From contig JACPYX010000012.1 of assembly GCA_016195815.1 (NCBI GenBank), forward strand, positions 1-64,000: a stretch of DNA of 64,000 nucleotides. The letters run 5' to 3'. Numbering within the stretch: position 1 is the first letter of the stretch; each line of letters starts with the position of its first letter. The DNA comes from Chloroflexota bacterium (lineage in GTDB: Bacteria; Chloroflexota; Anaerolineae; Anaerolineales; Villigracilaceae). The translations under genes and the position numbers were made by a program. Below the pieces are notes generated by a model. It was not told the origin of the DNA and made no database searches. It worked only from the letters and a program-made list of their open reading frames with translations. This document shows, piece after piece, positions 24,542-33,317 of the stretch.

Positions 24542-25600
24542 ATGAATGCAGACAAAGCCGCATTTTCGCGGCGCGACTTCCTCAAATTGAGCGGATTGGG
24601 ATTGCTTGGTTTATTCGTCCCCAACATGCCGCTAAGAGCGGCGGACTTTCCACTCAATTTGTTTTTTGAAGATGCCTTTGACGCACAACAAGGACGCGTG
24701 ACCTCGCGCTTGATCTGGCTCTACGACAAGCCGTCTTTCAACGGCAATCGCGTAAAAATGTACTGGCGCGACAGTGTCCTTTCGATTACCAGTGCCACCG
24801 TGAGCGAGGATGTTTCAGACTACAATCGCATCTGGTATGAAATCGGAAATGAAGGCTTCGCGTATTCCGGCACAGTGCAGCCGGTGCGCACATTACTCGT
24901 TGCCCCGCTCAATAACATTTCGGCAACGGGCGCATTAGGCGAAGTCAGCGTCCCATTCACTGACGCGCATGAACGCGCCGATGCGGGCGCCCCGGTTGCG
25001 TATCGAATGTATTATGAGACCGTGCATTGGGTCATGTCTGCCGCGGCTGGATCAGATGGAAAGATTTGGTACCAGGTGCTGGACGACAAATGGAACAAGT
25101 TATATTACGCGCCCGGCGAACACATCCGCCTCTTGCCGGACGACGAACTGGCTCCGCTTTCTACGGAAATTCCCGACGCTGACAAAAAAATCCAGGTGCG
25201 CCTGAACGATCAGCTTCTATTTGCTTACGAGAATGACAGCCCGGTCTTCGTCACGCGCACCGCCACTGGCGCCGTTCTGCGCTCGGGCACGTACACCACA
25301 CCGACCGGCCTGTTCATGACGTATCATAAACGCCCCACGCGTCACATGGCCGCTGGCGATATTACCGCCAGCGGCTACGACCTGCCCGGCGTGCCGTGGG
25401 TGATGTACATCACCGAAAGCGGAATTTCCCTGCACGGCACCTACTGGCATAACGACTTTGGCCATCCGAAGAGTCACGGATGCGTGAACCTGAGTCCATC
25501 CGCCGCGAAATGGCTGTTTCGCTGGACGAGTCCGGTTGTGAAGCCGAACGAGCAATTCGCATACAAAACAAAGGGTACGCTGGTGGAGATCGTAAATTAA
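24542..25600 (+). CDS. Tat-exported L,D-transpeptidase (YkuD), copy 2
   Basis: 352 residues. The N-terminus FSRRDFLKLSGLGLLGLFV is a twin-arginine signal. An SH3-like middle part (about 50-200) precedes the YkuD domain with HGTYWHNDFG and SHGCVNLS (nucleophile C314). Export in folded form by Tat is unusual for YkuD enzymes, which normally use Sec. Nine bases separate it from copy 1. It is clearly paralogous to copy 3 over its full length, so the pair arose by tandem duplication. Confidence 0.9.
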   Translation: MNADKAAFSRRDFLKLSGLGLLGLFVPNMPLRAADFPLNLFFEDAFDAQQGRVTSRLIWLYDKPSFNGNRVKMYWRDSVLSITSATVSEDVSDYNRIWYEIGNEGFAYSGTVQPVRTLLVAPLNNISATGALGEVSVPFTDAHERADAGAPVAYRMYYETVHWVMSAAAGSDGKIWYQVLDDKWNKLYYAPGEHIRLLPDDELAPLSTEIPDADKKIQVRLNDQLLFAYENDSPVFVTRTATGAVLRSGTYTTPTGLFMTYHKRPTRHMAAGDITASGYDLPGVPWVMYITESGISLHGTYWHNDFGHPKSHGCVNLSPSAAKWLFRWTSPVVKPNEQFAYKTKGTLVEIVN

Positions 25601-25708
25601 ATTAATAGGCCATAGCGGGCGCATCAATAACGTAATAAGAGTTGTATTAGATTTTCTCCTCCTCCATCCACTCAATTCCATAAATCAGATACAATCCAGG
25701 CGATCATC

Positions 25709-26740
25709 ATGACAAATCTACCATTCTCCCGACGGGACTTTCTCAAACTCTTTGGCGCAGGCTTGCTCGGCGCATTCTTCGCCGAACTGCGCCTAGACCG
25801 CGCCCTGGCCATGCCTGCCACTCAGGGGCGTGTGATCCTCAGCGGACTCAAACTATACAAAGAGCCGTCTTTCAACGCGGCCGTCCTGCGCGTCTTTCCG
25901 CGCGATGAGATCGTAACCATCGCCGCCGAAGTCAGCGGGGATAACGGACCGAAAAATCCTTACAATAACCACTGGTATCAAATCGAGGATGGCTATGTCT
26001 ATTCCGGCTGGGTCCAGCCGACTGAGACCGTGTATCAACCGCCGGTTTTTGAGATTCCCTCCACAGGCCAGCTTGGCGAAGTGACCGTACCTTTCAGCGA
26101 CACGCGCTTGTCTTCCAGTCTGTGGGCCAAAAAAGGCTACCGCATCTATTACCGGACGACACACTGGGTGACGGGTACGGTAATCAATCGCTACGAAAAA
26201 ACCATCTGGTATGTGCTTTACGACCGTTATCTCCAGGAGTCCTTTTACATGCCGGCGCACGAGATGCGCCTGGTGCCCGCCGAAGAACTTTCGCCTCTTT
26301 CGCCGGACGTGCCGGAAGAAACCAAAAGAATCTATGTGGACCTGCCCACCCAAATGGCGACCGCTTTCGAGGGAGATACGCCGGTATTGGCGACGCGCAT
26401 TTCGAGCGGGGGCAAAGGCACGCCGACTCCGTCGGGCAAATTCTTCACTTTTCATAAAGGCTCCACGGTTCACATGTCCAATCAGGGCAACGCCTCGGAG
26501 AACATCTACCATTTGCCGGGCGTGCCCTGGGTATCCTTCTTTACCGGCAGTGGCGACGCTTTTCACGGCACTTTCTGGCACAACGATTATGGCCGTCCCC
26601 AAAGCCGCGGCTGTGTGAATATGACGCCGGATGACTCAAAGTTCATTTATCGCTGGACCCGCCCGGTCGTCCCGCCGGAAATACCCTATCTGTACAAACC
26701 CGGCGAGGGAACGCGCGTCGAGGTCGTGTCATCCAGTTAA
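25709..26740 (+). CDS. Tat-exported L,D-transpeptidase (YkuD), copy 3
   Basis: 343 residues. Twin-arginine signal FSRRDFLKLFGAGLLGAFF, cleavage near the Ala-rich stretch at about 34. The same SH3-like middle region as copy 2 contains YQIEDGYVYSGWVQP. The YkuD domain has HGTFWHNDYG and SRGCVNMT with nucleophile C302. A 108-base gap after copy 2 contains a TACAAT box (25690-25695), so it may have its own promoter. Confidence 0.9.
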   Translation: MTNLPFSRRDFLKLFGAGLLGAFFAELRLDRALAMPATQGRVILSGLKLYKEPSFNAAVLRVFPRDEIVTIAAEVSGDNGPKNPYNNHWYQIEDGYVYSGWVQPTETVYQPPVFEIPSTGQLGEVTVPFSDTRLSSSLWAKKGYRIYYRTTHWVTGTVINRYEKTIWYVLYDRYLQESFYMPAHEMRLVPAEELSPLSPDVPEETKRIYVDLPTQMATAFEGDTPVLATRISSGGKGTPTPSGKFFTFHKGSTVHMSNQGNASENIYHLPGVPWVSFFTGSGDAFHGTFWHNDYGRPQSRGCVNMTPDDSKFIYRWTRPVVPPEIPYLYKPGEGTRVEVVSSS

Positions 26741-26755
26741 TAAAAAGAAGGACTT

Positions 26756-27184
26756 ATGCCAAGACAACCTTTATTTGCCGGTCTCGTGATTGACGAAAAC
26801 GACCGGCCTGTTCAAACCGGTTTCATCGGCGAAGAGCCGGCTTACATCATCAACGACGCGGGATTCCTGCGGCATATCCCTGCCGAACAAGTGGACAAGC
26901 AGGTCTTGAAGTACATGCAGGAAATGATGAAGGGCAGTGAAGACCTCATTTCTGAACAAGCCGCCAAAATGATGGGGCAGGATGATATCTTCTCAAAGGC
27001 AATGATCGAACAACAGCTCAAAAATATTGACCAGCAGTTCGATATGTTAATGCAGCAAGGCATTCCAGAGGATGGGCGCGCGTATCTTGGAATGCTGGGC
27101 TTCAAGATCGTCATTAATTATCACGGCGAGATCGTAAAGATCGAACAGCCCAGCACAGCGGATGATGAAGGCGGAGACGAATAG
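26756..27184 (+). CDS. Hypothetical protein, 142 residues
   Basis: ATG 26756 with AAGAAGGA upstream, 15 bases after the third YkuD gene. The N-terminal 50 residues look like a small beta fold (FAGLVIDENDRPVQTGFIGEEPAYIIND). A helical Met/Gln-rich middle with a coiled-coil look follows, then a C-terminal strand and an acidic tail (DDEGGDE). No signal or membrane segment. Its stop codon lies inside the terminator hairpin, so it closes the cell-wall transcript. Function unknown. Confidence 0.8.
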   Translation: MPRQPLFAGLVIDENDRPVQTGFIGEEPAYIINDAGFLRHIPAEQVDKQVLKYMQEMMKGSEDLISEQAAKMMGQDDIFSKAMIEQQLKNIDQQFDMLMQQGIPEDGRAYLGMLGFKIVINYHGEIVKIEQPSTADDEGGDE

Positions 27185-27196
27185 CCTCCGCCTTTT
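27168..27196 (+). terminator. Terminator overlapping the end of the hypothetical gene
   Basis: AAGGCGGAG (27168-27176) pairs with CTCCGCCTT (27186-27194), with TTTT running through its end. The TAG stop codon is in the loop. Confidence 0.8.
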
Positions 27197-27317
27197 GATA
27201 TACTTATAATGATATTACGTACTGAAAAGTAATCTGCAAAAAATTCGCGTATGCTGGCTGAGATTGGCAGATAAAAGCGGACGTCCAGCCATCGTATCAA
27301 AAAAAAGGAGATACCTT

Positions 27318-29117
27318 ATGTCCATTCCTCTGCATTGGGATATGACCAATGTTTATCCCTCGCTCGAATCAAAAAAGTTCAAAGATGCAATTGCCGATTA
27401 CAAAAAACAGGTCGCCGGCTTCGAAAAATTCTTCGACAAAAAACTGAGCAAGGCCGGCTCGAAGACTCCTGTGGGGGAATTGGCCGCGCTGATTGGCGAC
27501 GCCATCAACCGCATCAATAAAATCCAGACGCTTTCAGGAACGATCGTGCCATTTATTTATTCCTTTGTCACCACCGACTCGCGCAATAAGGACGCCATGC
27601 GCGCCCTCTCCGAATTTGAGCAGGCCAGCCTGCCGATGGACAAACTCTTCACACGCTTTCGCTCCTGGCTTGGCAAGGTTGGGCCGAAGCTCGATAAAGT
27701 TCTTGAGAAAGATAAAACTGCCGGCGCGCACGCCTTCATGCTCCGTGAAGCGGCGGAACAAAGCAAATATCAGATGGGCGACGAACTGGAAGGACTCGCT
27801 TCGGAACTCAGCCTGAGCGGCGGCAACGCCTTCGGCAAATTGCAGGGAACGGTCACCTCGCAGCTTTCGGTAGACTTTGAGTTGGACGGCGAGACGAAGA
27901 AACTTCCCATGCCTGCGCTGATCAACCTGCGTTCGCACCCTGATGAAAGTGTCCGACGACGCGGCTACGAAGCGGAGAACAAAGCCTGGGACGAAGTCAA
28001 GGAAACTTTGGCGGCCTGCCTGAACGGGGTCAAGGGTGAAGCGGTCACGCTGAACAAGCGCCGCGGCCGCAAAGACGCCGTCCACTCCTCGTTGGATGCC
28101 GCGTGCATTGACCGCAAGACTCTCGAAGCCATGCTGGGCGCGATGGAAGCCTCGTTCCCGATGTTCCGCAGATATTTCGCGGCCAAAGCCAAAAAACTTG
28201 GCAAGGAAAAATTGGCCTGGTGGGATATTTTCGCGCCGCTCGGCAAAACCGATAAAGTCTATTCGTTCGAGGATGCGCGCGATTTTATTTTAGACAACTT
28301 CGGAAAGTTCTCGCCTGATCTTTCAAAGTTTGCCAAGCGCGCTTTCGACAACAATTGGATTGACGCCGAACAACGCGACGGAAAACGCGGCGGCGCGTTC
28401 TGCATGGGCGTGGCCGGCGTGAAAGAAAGCCGCGTGCTGTGCAACTTCGACGGTTCGTTCGATCAAGTCTCGACGATTGCTCACGAACTCGGTCATGCCT
28501 TTCATAACGAGTGCGCTTATTCGGCGGGCAAGACCGAACTGCAGCAACTCACGCCAATGACGCTGGCCGAAACTGCCTCGACGATGTGCGAGACCATTGT
28601 CACTGAAGCGGTGCTCGCCAACACGAAAGACCCGCAGGAGGAACTGGCCGTGCTCGAAGCGCAGATTCAGGGCGCGGGACAAATTGTGGTTGATATTTAT
28701 TCGCGTTATCTCTTCGAGAAGGAAGTCTTCGAACGCCGCGAACAATCCGAACTTTCTGCGGATGATTTCAATGACATCATGGAACGCGCCCAGAAAGCGA
28801 CCTACGGCGAGGGCATTGATGAAAAATATCTCCAGAAATTTATGTGGACGTGGAAGCCGCATTATTATTCGTCCGGCCTGTCGTTCTACAATTTTCCCTA
28901 CGCCTTCGGCTTGTTATTTGCCACGGGCTTATACGCGATTTACAAGCAGCGCGGCGCGGACTTCGTGGACGATTACAAAAAACTTTTGGCATCCACCGGC
29001 GAAGCCAGCGCAGCCGATCTCGCCAAACGCTTCGGCATTGACATCCGCAAGCGCAAGTTCTGGGAAGACAGCCTTGCCATCATCGGCAAAAGAATAGATC
29101 GGTTCTGCGAAATTTAG
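27318..29117 (+). CDS. pepF: Oligoendopeptidase F (M3 family metallopeptidase)
   Basis: 599 residues from ATG 27318, which has AAGGAG at 27305-27310; the frame open to 27264 has no such site. A cytosolic zinc endopeptidase acting on oligopeptides. The zinc motif is HELGH at H389-H393, with the third ligand Glu in the downstream ETASTMCETIV helix. The N-terminal helical half and the LQKFMWTWKPHYYSSGLSFY block near the C-terminus match the M3B oligoendopeptidase F pattern. A TATAAT at 27205-27210 may be its -10 box. Confidence 0.94.
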   Translation: MSIPLHWDMTNVYPSLESKKFKDAIADYKKQVAGFEKFFDKKLSKAGSKTPVGELAALIGDAINRINKIQTLSGTIVPFIYSFVTTDSRNKDAMRALSEFEQASLPMDKLFTRFRSWLGKVGPKLDKVLEKDKTAGAHAFMLREAAEQSKYQMGDELEGLASELSLSGGNAFGKLQGTVTSQLSVDFELDGETKKLPMPALINLRSHPDESVRRRGYEAENKAWDEVKETLAACLNGVKGEAVTLNKRRGRKDAVHSSLDAACIDRKTLEAMLGAMEASFPMFRRYFAAKAKKLGKEKLAWWDIFAPLGKTDKVYSFEDARDFILDNFGKFSPDLSKFAKRAFDNNWIDAEQRDGKRGGAFCMGVAGVKESRVLCNFDGSFDQVSTIAHELGHAFHNECAYSAGKTELQQLTPMTLAETASTMCETIVTEAVLANTKDPQEELAVLEAQIQGAGQIVVDIYSRYLFEKEVFERREQSELSADDFNDIMERAQKATYGEGIDEKYLQKFMWTWKPHYYSSGLSFYNFPYAFGLLFATGLYAIYKQRGADFVDDYKKLLASTGEASAADLAKRFGIDIRKRKFWEDSLAIIGKRIDRFCEI

Positions 29118-29132
29118 TTTGCATTGAAAAGA

Positions 29133-29168
29133 AAAATCTCCGAGGCTGATGCCTCGGAGATTTTATTT
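29133..29168. terminator. Bidirectional terminator between pepF and gdhA
   Basis: AAAATCTCCGAGGC pairs perfectly with GCCTCGGAGATTTT around a TGAT loop. It has A-rich flank on the left and T-rich flank on the right and lies between convergent genes. Confidence 0.9.
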
Positions 29169-29189
29169 TAACGGTGATAGGTTCCAGGT

Positions 29190-30476
29190 CTAAAACCAGC
29201 CGCGCAACTGCATGGCCTTAACTACGCGATCAATCGAGACCATGTAAGCCGCGTCGCGCATGTATACTTTTTCCTTCTCCGACATTTCAAGCACGTTGTT
29301 GAAAGCCTGCGTCATCTTGGTATCGAGTCTTCCGAGAACTTCTTCCTTCGTCCAATAATAGTTCATATCGTTCTGGACGGACTCGAAGTACGAGGTGGTC
29401 ACGCCGCCCGCGTTGCACAGGAAATCAGGGATGTCAAAGATCTTATTGGCCTTGAGGAATTCGTCTGCCTCGGGTGTGACGCCGCCGTTGGCGCCTTCTG
29501 CTACGATCTTGATGCGGCTTGACATTTTCTTGACCGTATCGCCATTGACATGCCCTTCGATCGCGGCAGGGATCAAAACATCCGCTTCCTTCGTGATCCA
29601 GGCCTCGCCATCTTCGACGATGTAACCAGCGGCTTCGGCTTTGGCTTTGCCGATCGTGCCGTATTCATCCACGATGGTCAGCAGGAAGCGCGGATCAACG
29701 CCAGCCTTGTGACTGTAGGTATAGGATTTCTTATCGTTGCGATCCCAGCATGAAACGGCCGCCACTTTTCCGCCCAGCATTTCGATGAAGCCAATGGCGG
29801 CGTACTGTGCAACATTGCCGAAGCCTTCGATGGTTGCCACAGATTTCTTGGAATCCATTTTCAAATGCTTCATGGCTTCACGCACGGTGTAGATCACGCC
29901 GTAACCGGTGGCTTCGGTGCGGCCCTCGGATCCGCCTCCGCCCAAAGGCTTGCCAGTGAACACACCGGGCGTAAACTGACCGACGAGCTTGGAATATTCG
30001 TCCATCATCCAGCCCATCATCTGCGGCGTGGTGCCAACATCCGGCGCGGGCACATCGTTGCGCGGGCCGATGTTCTTCCACATCACGTCCACCCAGCCGC
30101 GGCACAATTCTTCCTTTTCACGGACAGAGATTGTGGACGGGTCTACGATGATGCCGCCCTTGCCGCCGCCCAGCGGGATGTCGGCCACGGCGCACTTCCA
30201 CGTCATCCAGGTTGCGAGCGCGCGGACGGTATCCATCGTCTCGTTGGCCGCGAAGCGGATGCCGCCTTTGTTGGGGCCGCGCGCGTCATTGTGTTGCACG
30301 CGGAAACCCTGAAAGACGCGCAGAGAACCGTCATCCATCCGCACCGGGATGCGGAAAGAATATTCGCGCATCGGCCAGCGTAATACCTCGGAGATTCCGG
30401 GGTCGAGTTTGAGCAATTTGGCCACGTGATCGAATTGCTTCTGTGCCATGTCAAACGCATTAAGTTGTTCAGCCAT
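29190..30476 (-). CDS. gdhA: Glutamate dehydrogenase
   Basis: 428 residues, hexameric small-subunit type. Interconverts glutamate with 2-oxoglutarate and ammonia. The substrate region has GGIRFAANETMDTVRALATWMTWK and PLGGGKGGI with the catalytic lysine; PAPDVGT follows. The Rossmann glycine motif is IEGFGNVAQYAA, and after the strand the sequence continues SCWDRND. The cofactor preference is not decided by this. The C-terminal FLCNAGGVTTSYFE block is typical. GGAGAC lies before the start. A promoter and a hairpin upstream suggest a regulated leader. Confidence 0.94.
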   Translation of the reverse strand: MAEQLNAFDMAQKQFDHVAKLLKLDPGISEVLRWPMREYSFRIPVRMDDGSLRVFQGFRVQHNDARGPNKGGIRFAANETMDTVRALATWMTWKCAVADIPLGGGKGGIIVDPSTISVREKEELCRGWVDVMWKNIGPRNDVPAPDVGTTPQMMGWMMDEYSKLVGQFTPGVFTGKPLGGGGSEGRTEATGYGVIYTVREAMKHLKMDSKKSVATIEGFGNVAQYAAIGFIEMLGGKVAAVSCWDRNDKKSYTYSHKAGVDPRFLLTIVDEYGTIGKAKAEAAGYIVEDGEAWITKEADVLIPAAIEGHVNGDTVKKMSSRIKIVAEGANGGVTPEADEFLKANKIFDIPDFLCNAGGVTTSYFESVQNDMNYYWTKEEVLGRLDTKMTQAFNNVLEMSEKEKVYMRDAAYMVSIDRVVKAMQLRGWF

Positions 30477-30502
30477 ATTTGTCTCCTGAAAACAGATTTA
30501 GC

Positions 30503-30537
30503 AAAATATAAGCGGGCACCCCGGACGGGCACCCGCT
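30503..30537 (-). terminator. Hairpin with U-rich tail in the gdhA leader (candidate attenuator)
   Basis: On the minus strand AGCGGGTGCCC and GGGGTGCCCGCT form about 11 pairs including two G-U, followed by TATATTTT (30510-30503). It lies downstream of the promoter at 30596-30624 and before the start codon at 30476, so it can only act on the gdhA transcript. Confidence 0.45.
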
Positions 30538-30595
30538 CAAAGACGGCCTATGTCAGAAACCCAAATCATATCAATAAAGTCCTGCTTGCCGCTTA

Positions 30596-30624
30596 ACCTT
30601 ACTAGACTTTTATTTTCCCGTCAA
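30596..30624 (-). promoter_or_regulatory. Candidate gdhA promoter
   Basis: Minus-strand TTGACG (30624-30619), a 17-base spacer and TAAGGT (30601-30596). The transcript would have a leader of about 115 bases. It begins 30 bases downstream of the gatB stop. Confidence 0.5.
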
Positions 30625-30653
30625 TATGAAAGTTATCATAAATAGTTCATGCA

Positions 30654-32093
30654 CTATTGTGTCAATCGTTTCTCCAATTCCGCCCGCACCACTGCCGGGT
30701 TGGCCCTGCCCGCGGCTTTCTTCATCACCTGCCCGAACAGGAAATTCATTACGCCCGCCTTGCCAGATTTATAACTCGCGGCCTCATTCGGATTTTCCGC
30801 CAGCGTTTGCCTGACCAGATCCGAGATAAACGCCTCGTCCGAGACCTGTTTGAGTCCGCGCGCTTCGACGATTTCCGCCGCGCTCCTGCCGGACGCGAAC
30901 ATCTCGATCAAGACTTCTTTCGCCGAGGTTTGATTGATCTCGCCCTCAGACACAAGCCCGGCCAATTCGCCCAGCGCCTCAGGCCGGACCTTTTGCTGGC
31001 TGACCGTTAAACCAGCCTGGTTCATCAACGAGAACAAATCGCCAAGCATTATATTCGCCGCTGCTTTTGGCGAGACTGCGGACGGTAGAGCGCGGACGGT
31101 CGCTTCAAAATAATCGGCGATCTCCTGCTCAACGACGAGACGCGACGCATCGTAATTCGTCAGACCGTATTGTTTGATAAGCCGCAAAGATTTTTCGCGC
31201 GGAAGTTCAGGCAAAGAGTCGCGCACACGATTGATCCACGCGTCTTCTATAACCAGCGGAGGCAGATCGGGTTCGGGGAAATAACGATAATCGTGCGCGT
31301 CTTCCTTGCTGCGCTGCGAATATGTTTCGCCGCGCGCTTCATTCCATCCCAGGGTTTCCTGTTCGATTGTTCCGCCCGCCTCGATAATTTTTCCCTGACG
31401 TTTGATCTCATATTCGATGGCCCGTTCCAGCGCGCGAAACGAATTAAGATTTTTTACTTCTGTCCTTATGCCCAATTCCTTATCCCCCTTTTTTCTAACA
31501 GAGACATTCGCCTCGAAGCGAATGATTCCTTTTTCCATGTCCCCGCTGTTGACAGCGAGGTAGCGCAGGATCTCCCTCAAAGATTCGCCGTAGGCTTTTG
31601 CCGCCTCCGCCGAATGCAGGTCCGGTTCGGAGACGATCTCGAGCAGGGCCACACCCGCGCGATTCAGGTCAACCAGCGATGCGCCATCAACATGTGTCAG
31701 CTTGCCGGTGTCTTCTTCGAGATGCACGCGGCGCACACGGATCGTCTCTTCGCCCTCGGAGGTGCGGATGACGAGTTTGCCGTTCACTGCCAGCGGCTGC
31801 TCATACTGCGAAATTTGATAACCTTTGGGCAGGTCGGGATAAAAATAATTTTTGCGCGCAAAAATGCTGGTGCGTTGAACTTCGCATTCCAGCGCCAGCG
31901 CCACGCGCAATGCAAACTCAACCGCTCTTTCGTTGACAACCGGCAATGCGCCGGGCATGCCCGCGCAAACGGGACACACCGCGCTGTTCGGCGGCGCGGC
32001 GGTGTTATCCACTACTTCACACGAGCAGAACATCTTCGAGCGCGTCTGCATCTCGGCGTGGACTTCAAGGCCAATGACGGGTTCAAATTCCAT
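30654..32093 (-). CDS. gatB: Aspartyl/glutamyl-tRNA amidotransferase subunit B
   Basis: 479 residues, normal length. GatB holds the misacylated tRNA and activates its side chain with ATP before amidation. The sequence starts [15 protein letters not shown] with the family motif at the start, then [44 protein letters not shown] follows, and the C-terminal GatB/YqeY domain ends [17 protein letters not shown]. It is the last gene of the leftward pyr operon, 27 bases after the enoyl-CoA hydratase. gatC is at 8888. Confidence 0.95.
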   Translation of the reverse strand: MEFEPVIGLEVHAEMQTRSKMFCSCEVVDNTAAPPNSAVCPVCAGMPGALPVVNERAVEFALRVALALECEVQRTSIFARKNYFYPDLPKGYQISQYEQPLAVNGKLVIRTSEGEETIRVRRVHLEEDTGKLTHVDGASLVDLNRAGVALLEIVSEPDLHSAEAAKAYGESLREILRYLAVNSGDMEKGIIRFEANVSVRKKGDKELGIRTEVKNLNSFRALERAIEYEIKRQGKIIEAGGTIEQETLGWNEARGETYSQRSKEDAHDYRYFPEPDLPPLVIEDAWINRVRDSLPELPREKSLRLIKQYGLTNYDASRLVVEQEIADYFEATVRALPSAVSPKAAANIMLGDLFSLMNQAGLTVSQQKVRPEALGELAGLVSEGEINQTSAKEVLIEMFASGRSAAEIVEARGLKQVSDEAFISDLVRQTLAENPNEAASYKSGKAGVMNFLFGQVMKKAAGRANPAVVRAELEKRLTQ

Positions 32094-32120
32094 GAGCGTT
32101 ATTCGATAACCGTTTACTGA

Positions 32121-32891
32121 TCACTGGAACTTTGGTTTTCTCTTTTCCATAAATGCAGACACACCCTCTTTGTGTTCGTCGCGCCGACCAGCGATCTCCT
32201 GCAAGTCGGCTTCGACTCTCAATGCTTCTTCGAGATTCGGCAAAACCGCTTTGTTGAATGCCTGCTTTGCCAACCCAAACGCGCCGACCGGGCCGGCGGC
32301 CAACTTCGCCGCAAAAGAATTTATTTCTTGAATGAAATTCGCGGATGGAAAAACTTTGTTGACCAATCCCCATTCTAAGGCCTGCTCCGGCAAAATGGCT
32401 TCGTTGGTCATGAAATAATATTGAGCGCGGCCCAGGCCGATCAGGGCGGGCAAAAGCAGCGAAACCGCTGAATCGGGTACGAGGGCGATGCCGCCGAATC
32501 CGACCACCAGTTTTGTTTCATCTGAAGCAAGGCGCAAATCGCAGGCCAATGCGACGCCAAATGCCGCACCCGCGCATGGGCCGTTCAACGCGGCGATGAC
32601 CGGCTTCTCGATTTTGCGAATTTGCAAAATAAGCGGATTGTATGTTTTCTCCAAATGTGCGCGGTACGAAATTGCTGCGCCGCCCTGCATCTCGCCGATG
32701 TCCTGGCCGGCGCTGAAGGCGCGGCCCGCGCCCGTCAACACGATCACGCGCGTTTGCGAATCCTGCGCGGTCCGGGCAAAAGCATCCTGCAATTCGCCGA
32801 TCAATTCGGCGTTGAACGCGTTGGCGCGTTCGGGGCGATTAAGCCTCAGGGTCAGTACCCCGTTTTCAGTTCCAGAAAGAAGCGTGGTCAT
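32121..32891 (-). CDS. Enoyl-CoA hydratase/isomerase family protein
   Basis: 256 residues of the crotonase fold. The CoA oxyanion-hole segments are FSAGQDIGEM and LNGPCAGAAFGVALACDLRL. The position of the first catalytic Glu of true hydratases is occupied by FGGIALVPDSA, where a later Asp is present. That is the pattern of PaaG/PaaB-type isomerases rather than classical hydratases. It probably acts on an acyl-CoA intermediate; the exact reaction cannot be told. Located between a hypothetical gene and gatB in the pyr operon with no obvious pathway link. Confidence 0.88.
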   Translation of the reverse strand: MTTLLSGTENGVLTLRLNRPERANAFNAELIGELQDAFARTAQDSQTRVIVLTGAGRAFSAGQDIGEMQGGAAISYRAHLEKTYNPLILQIRKIEKPVIAALNGPCAGAAFGVALACDLRLASDETKLVVGFGGIALVPDSAVSLLLPALIGLGRAQYYFMTNEAILPEQALEWGLVNKVFPSANFIQEINSFAAKLAAGPVGAFGLAKQAFNKAVLPNLEEALRVEADLQEIAGRRDEHKEGVSAFMEKRKPKFQ

Positions 32892-32908
32892 AATAAAAAA
32901 AGACCGGG

Positions 32909-33292
32909 CTATGCGCCCGGCCCATCCAGCAAATCGTCTTCGGCGCTTTCGTCATCGTCGTCATCGCCATCGAATTCATATTCGACATGCTCGCTGTCGA
33001 GATAAACCCACAAAAGCAAAACATGACCATCCGGCGTTTCAACGTTGCGGGCGGCGAGAATGGGCGCGGTTTCCTCGAGCCCCATTTCGTTGCGATAATG
33101 CAGGTGAATGTGATCTTTGCTGTTCCAGGCCCGGTGACAGCGCTCGACCAACGCGTGCCCGTTGAAAGTACGCAAGCGCGTCAACGCAGGCACCAGCACG
33201 TTCGGGCTTTCGTTCAGCCCCATGGCCCAGCCATCGTTGACCTGTTCAAAGATCGGCGGCGGGCCTTCGATAATAGTAATTTTGTCGTCCAT
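32909..33292 (-). CDS. Hypothetical protein, 127 residues, acidic C-terminus
   Basis: From ATG 33292 (a GTG six codons upstream is an alternative). It has an alpha-beta character with IEGPPPIFEQVNDGW, a central LVPALTRLRTFNGHALVERCHRAWNS helix, and an ending of Asp and Glu (FDGDDDDDESAEDD). No signal or membrane segment. Lies 25 bases after pyrD and 17 before the crotonase gene, so it is in the operon. Family not recognised. Confidence 0.7.
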   Translation of the reverse strand: MDDKITIIEGPPPIFEQVNDGWAMGLNESPNVLVPALTRLRTFNGHALVERCHRAWNSKDHIHLHYRNEMGLEETAPILAARNVETPDGHVLLLWVYLDSEHVEYEFDGDDDDDESAEDDLLDGPGA

Positions 33293-33317
33293 AGAACGGG
33301 AATATACCACAAAAAAA

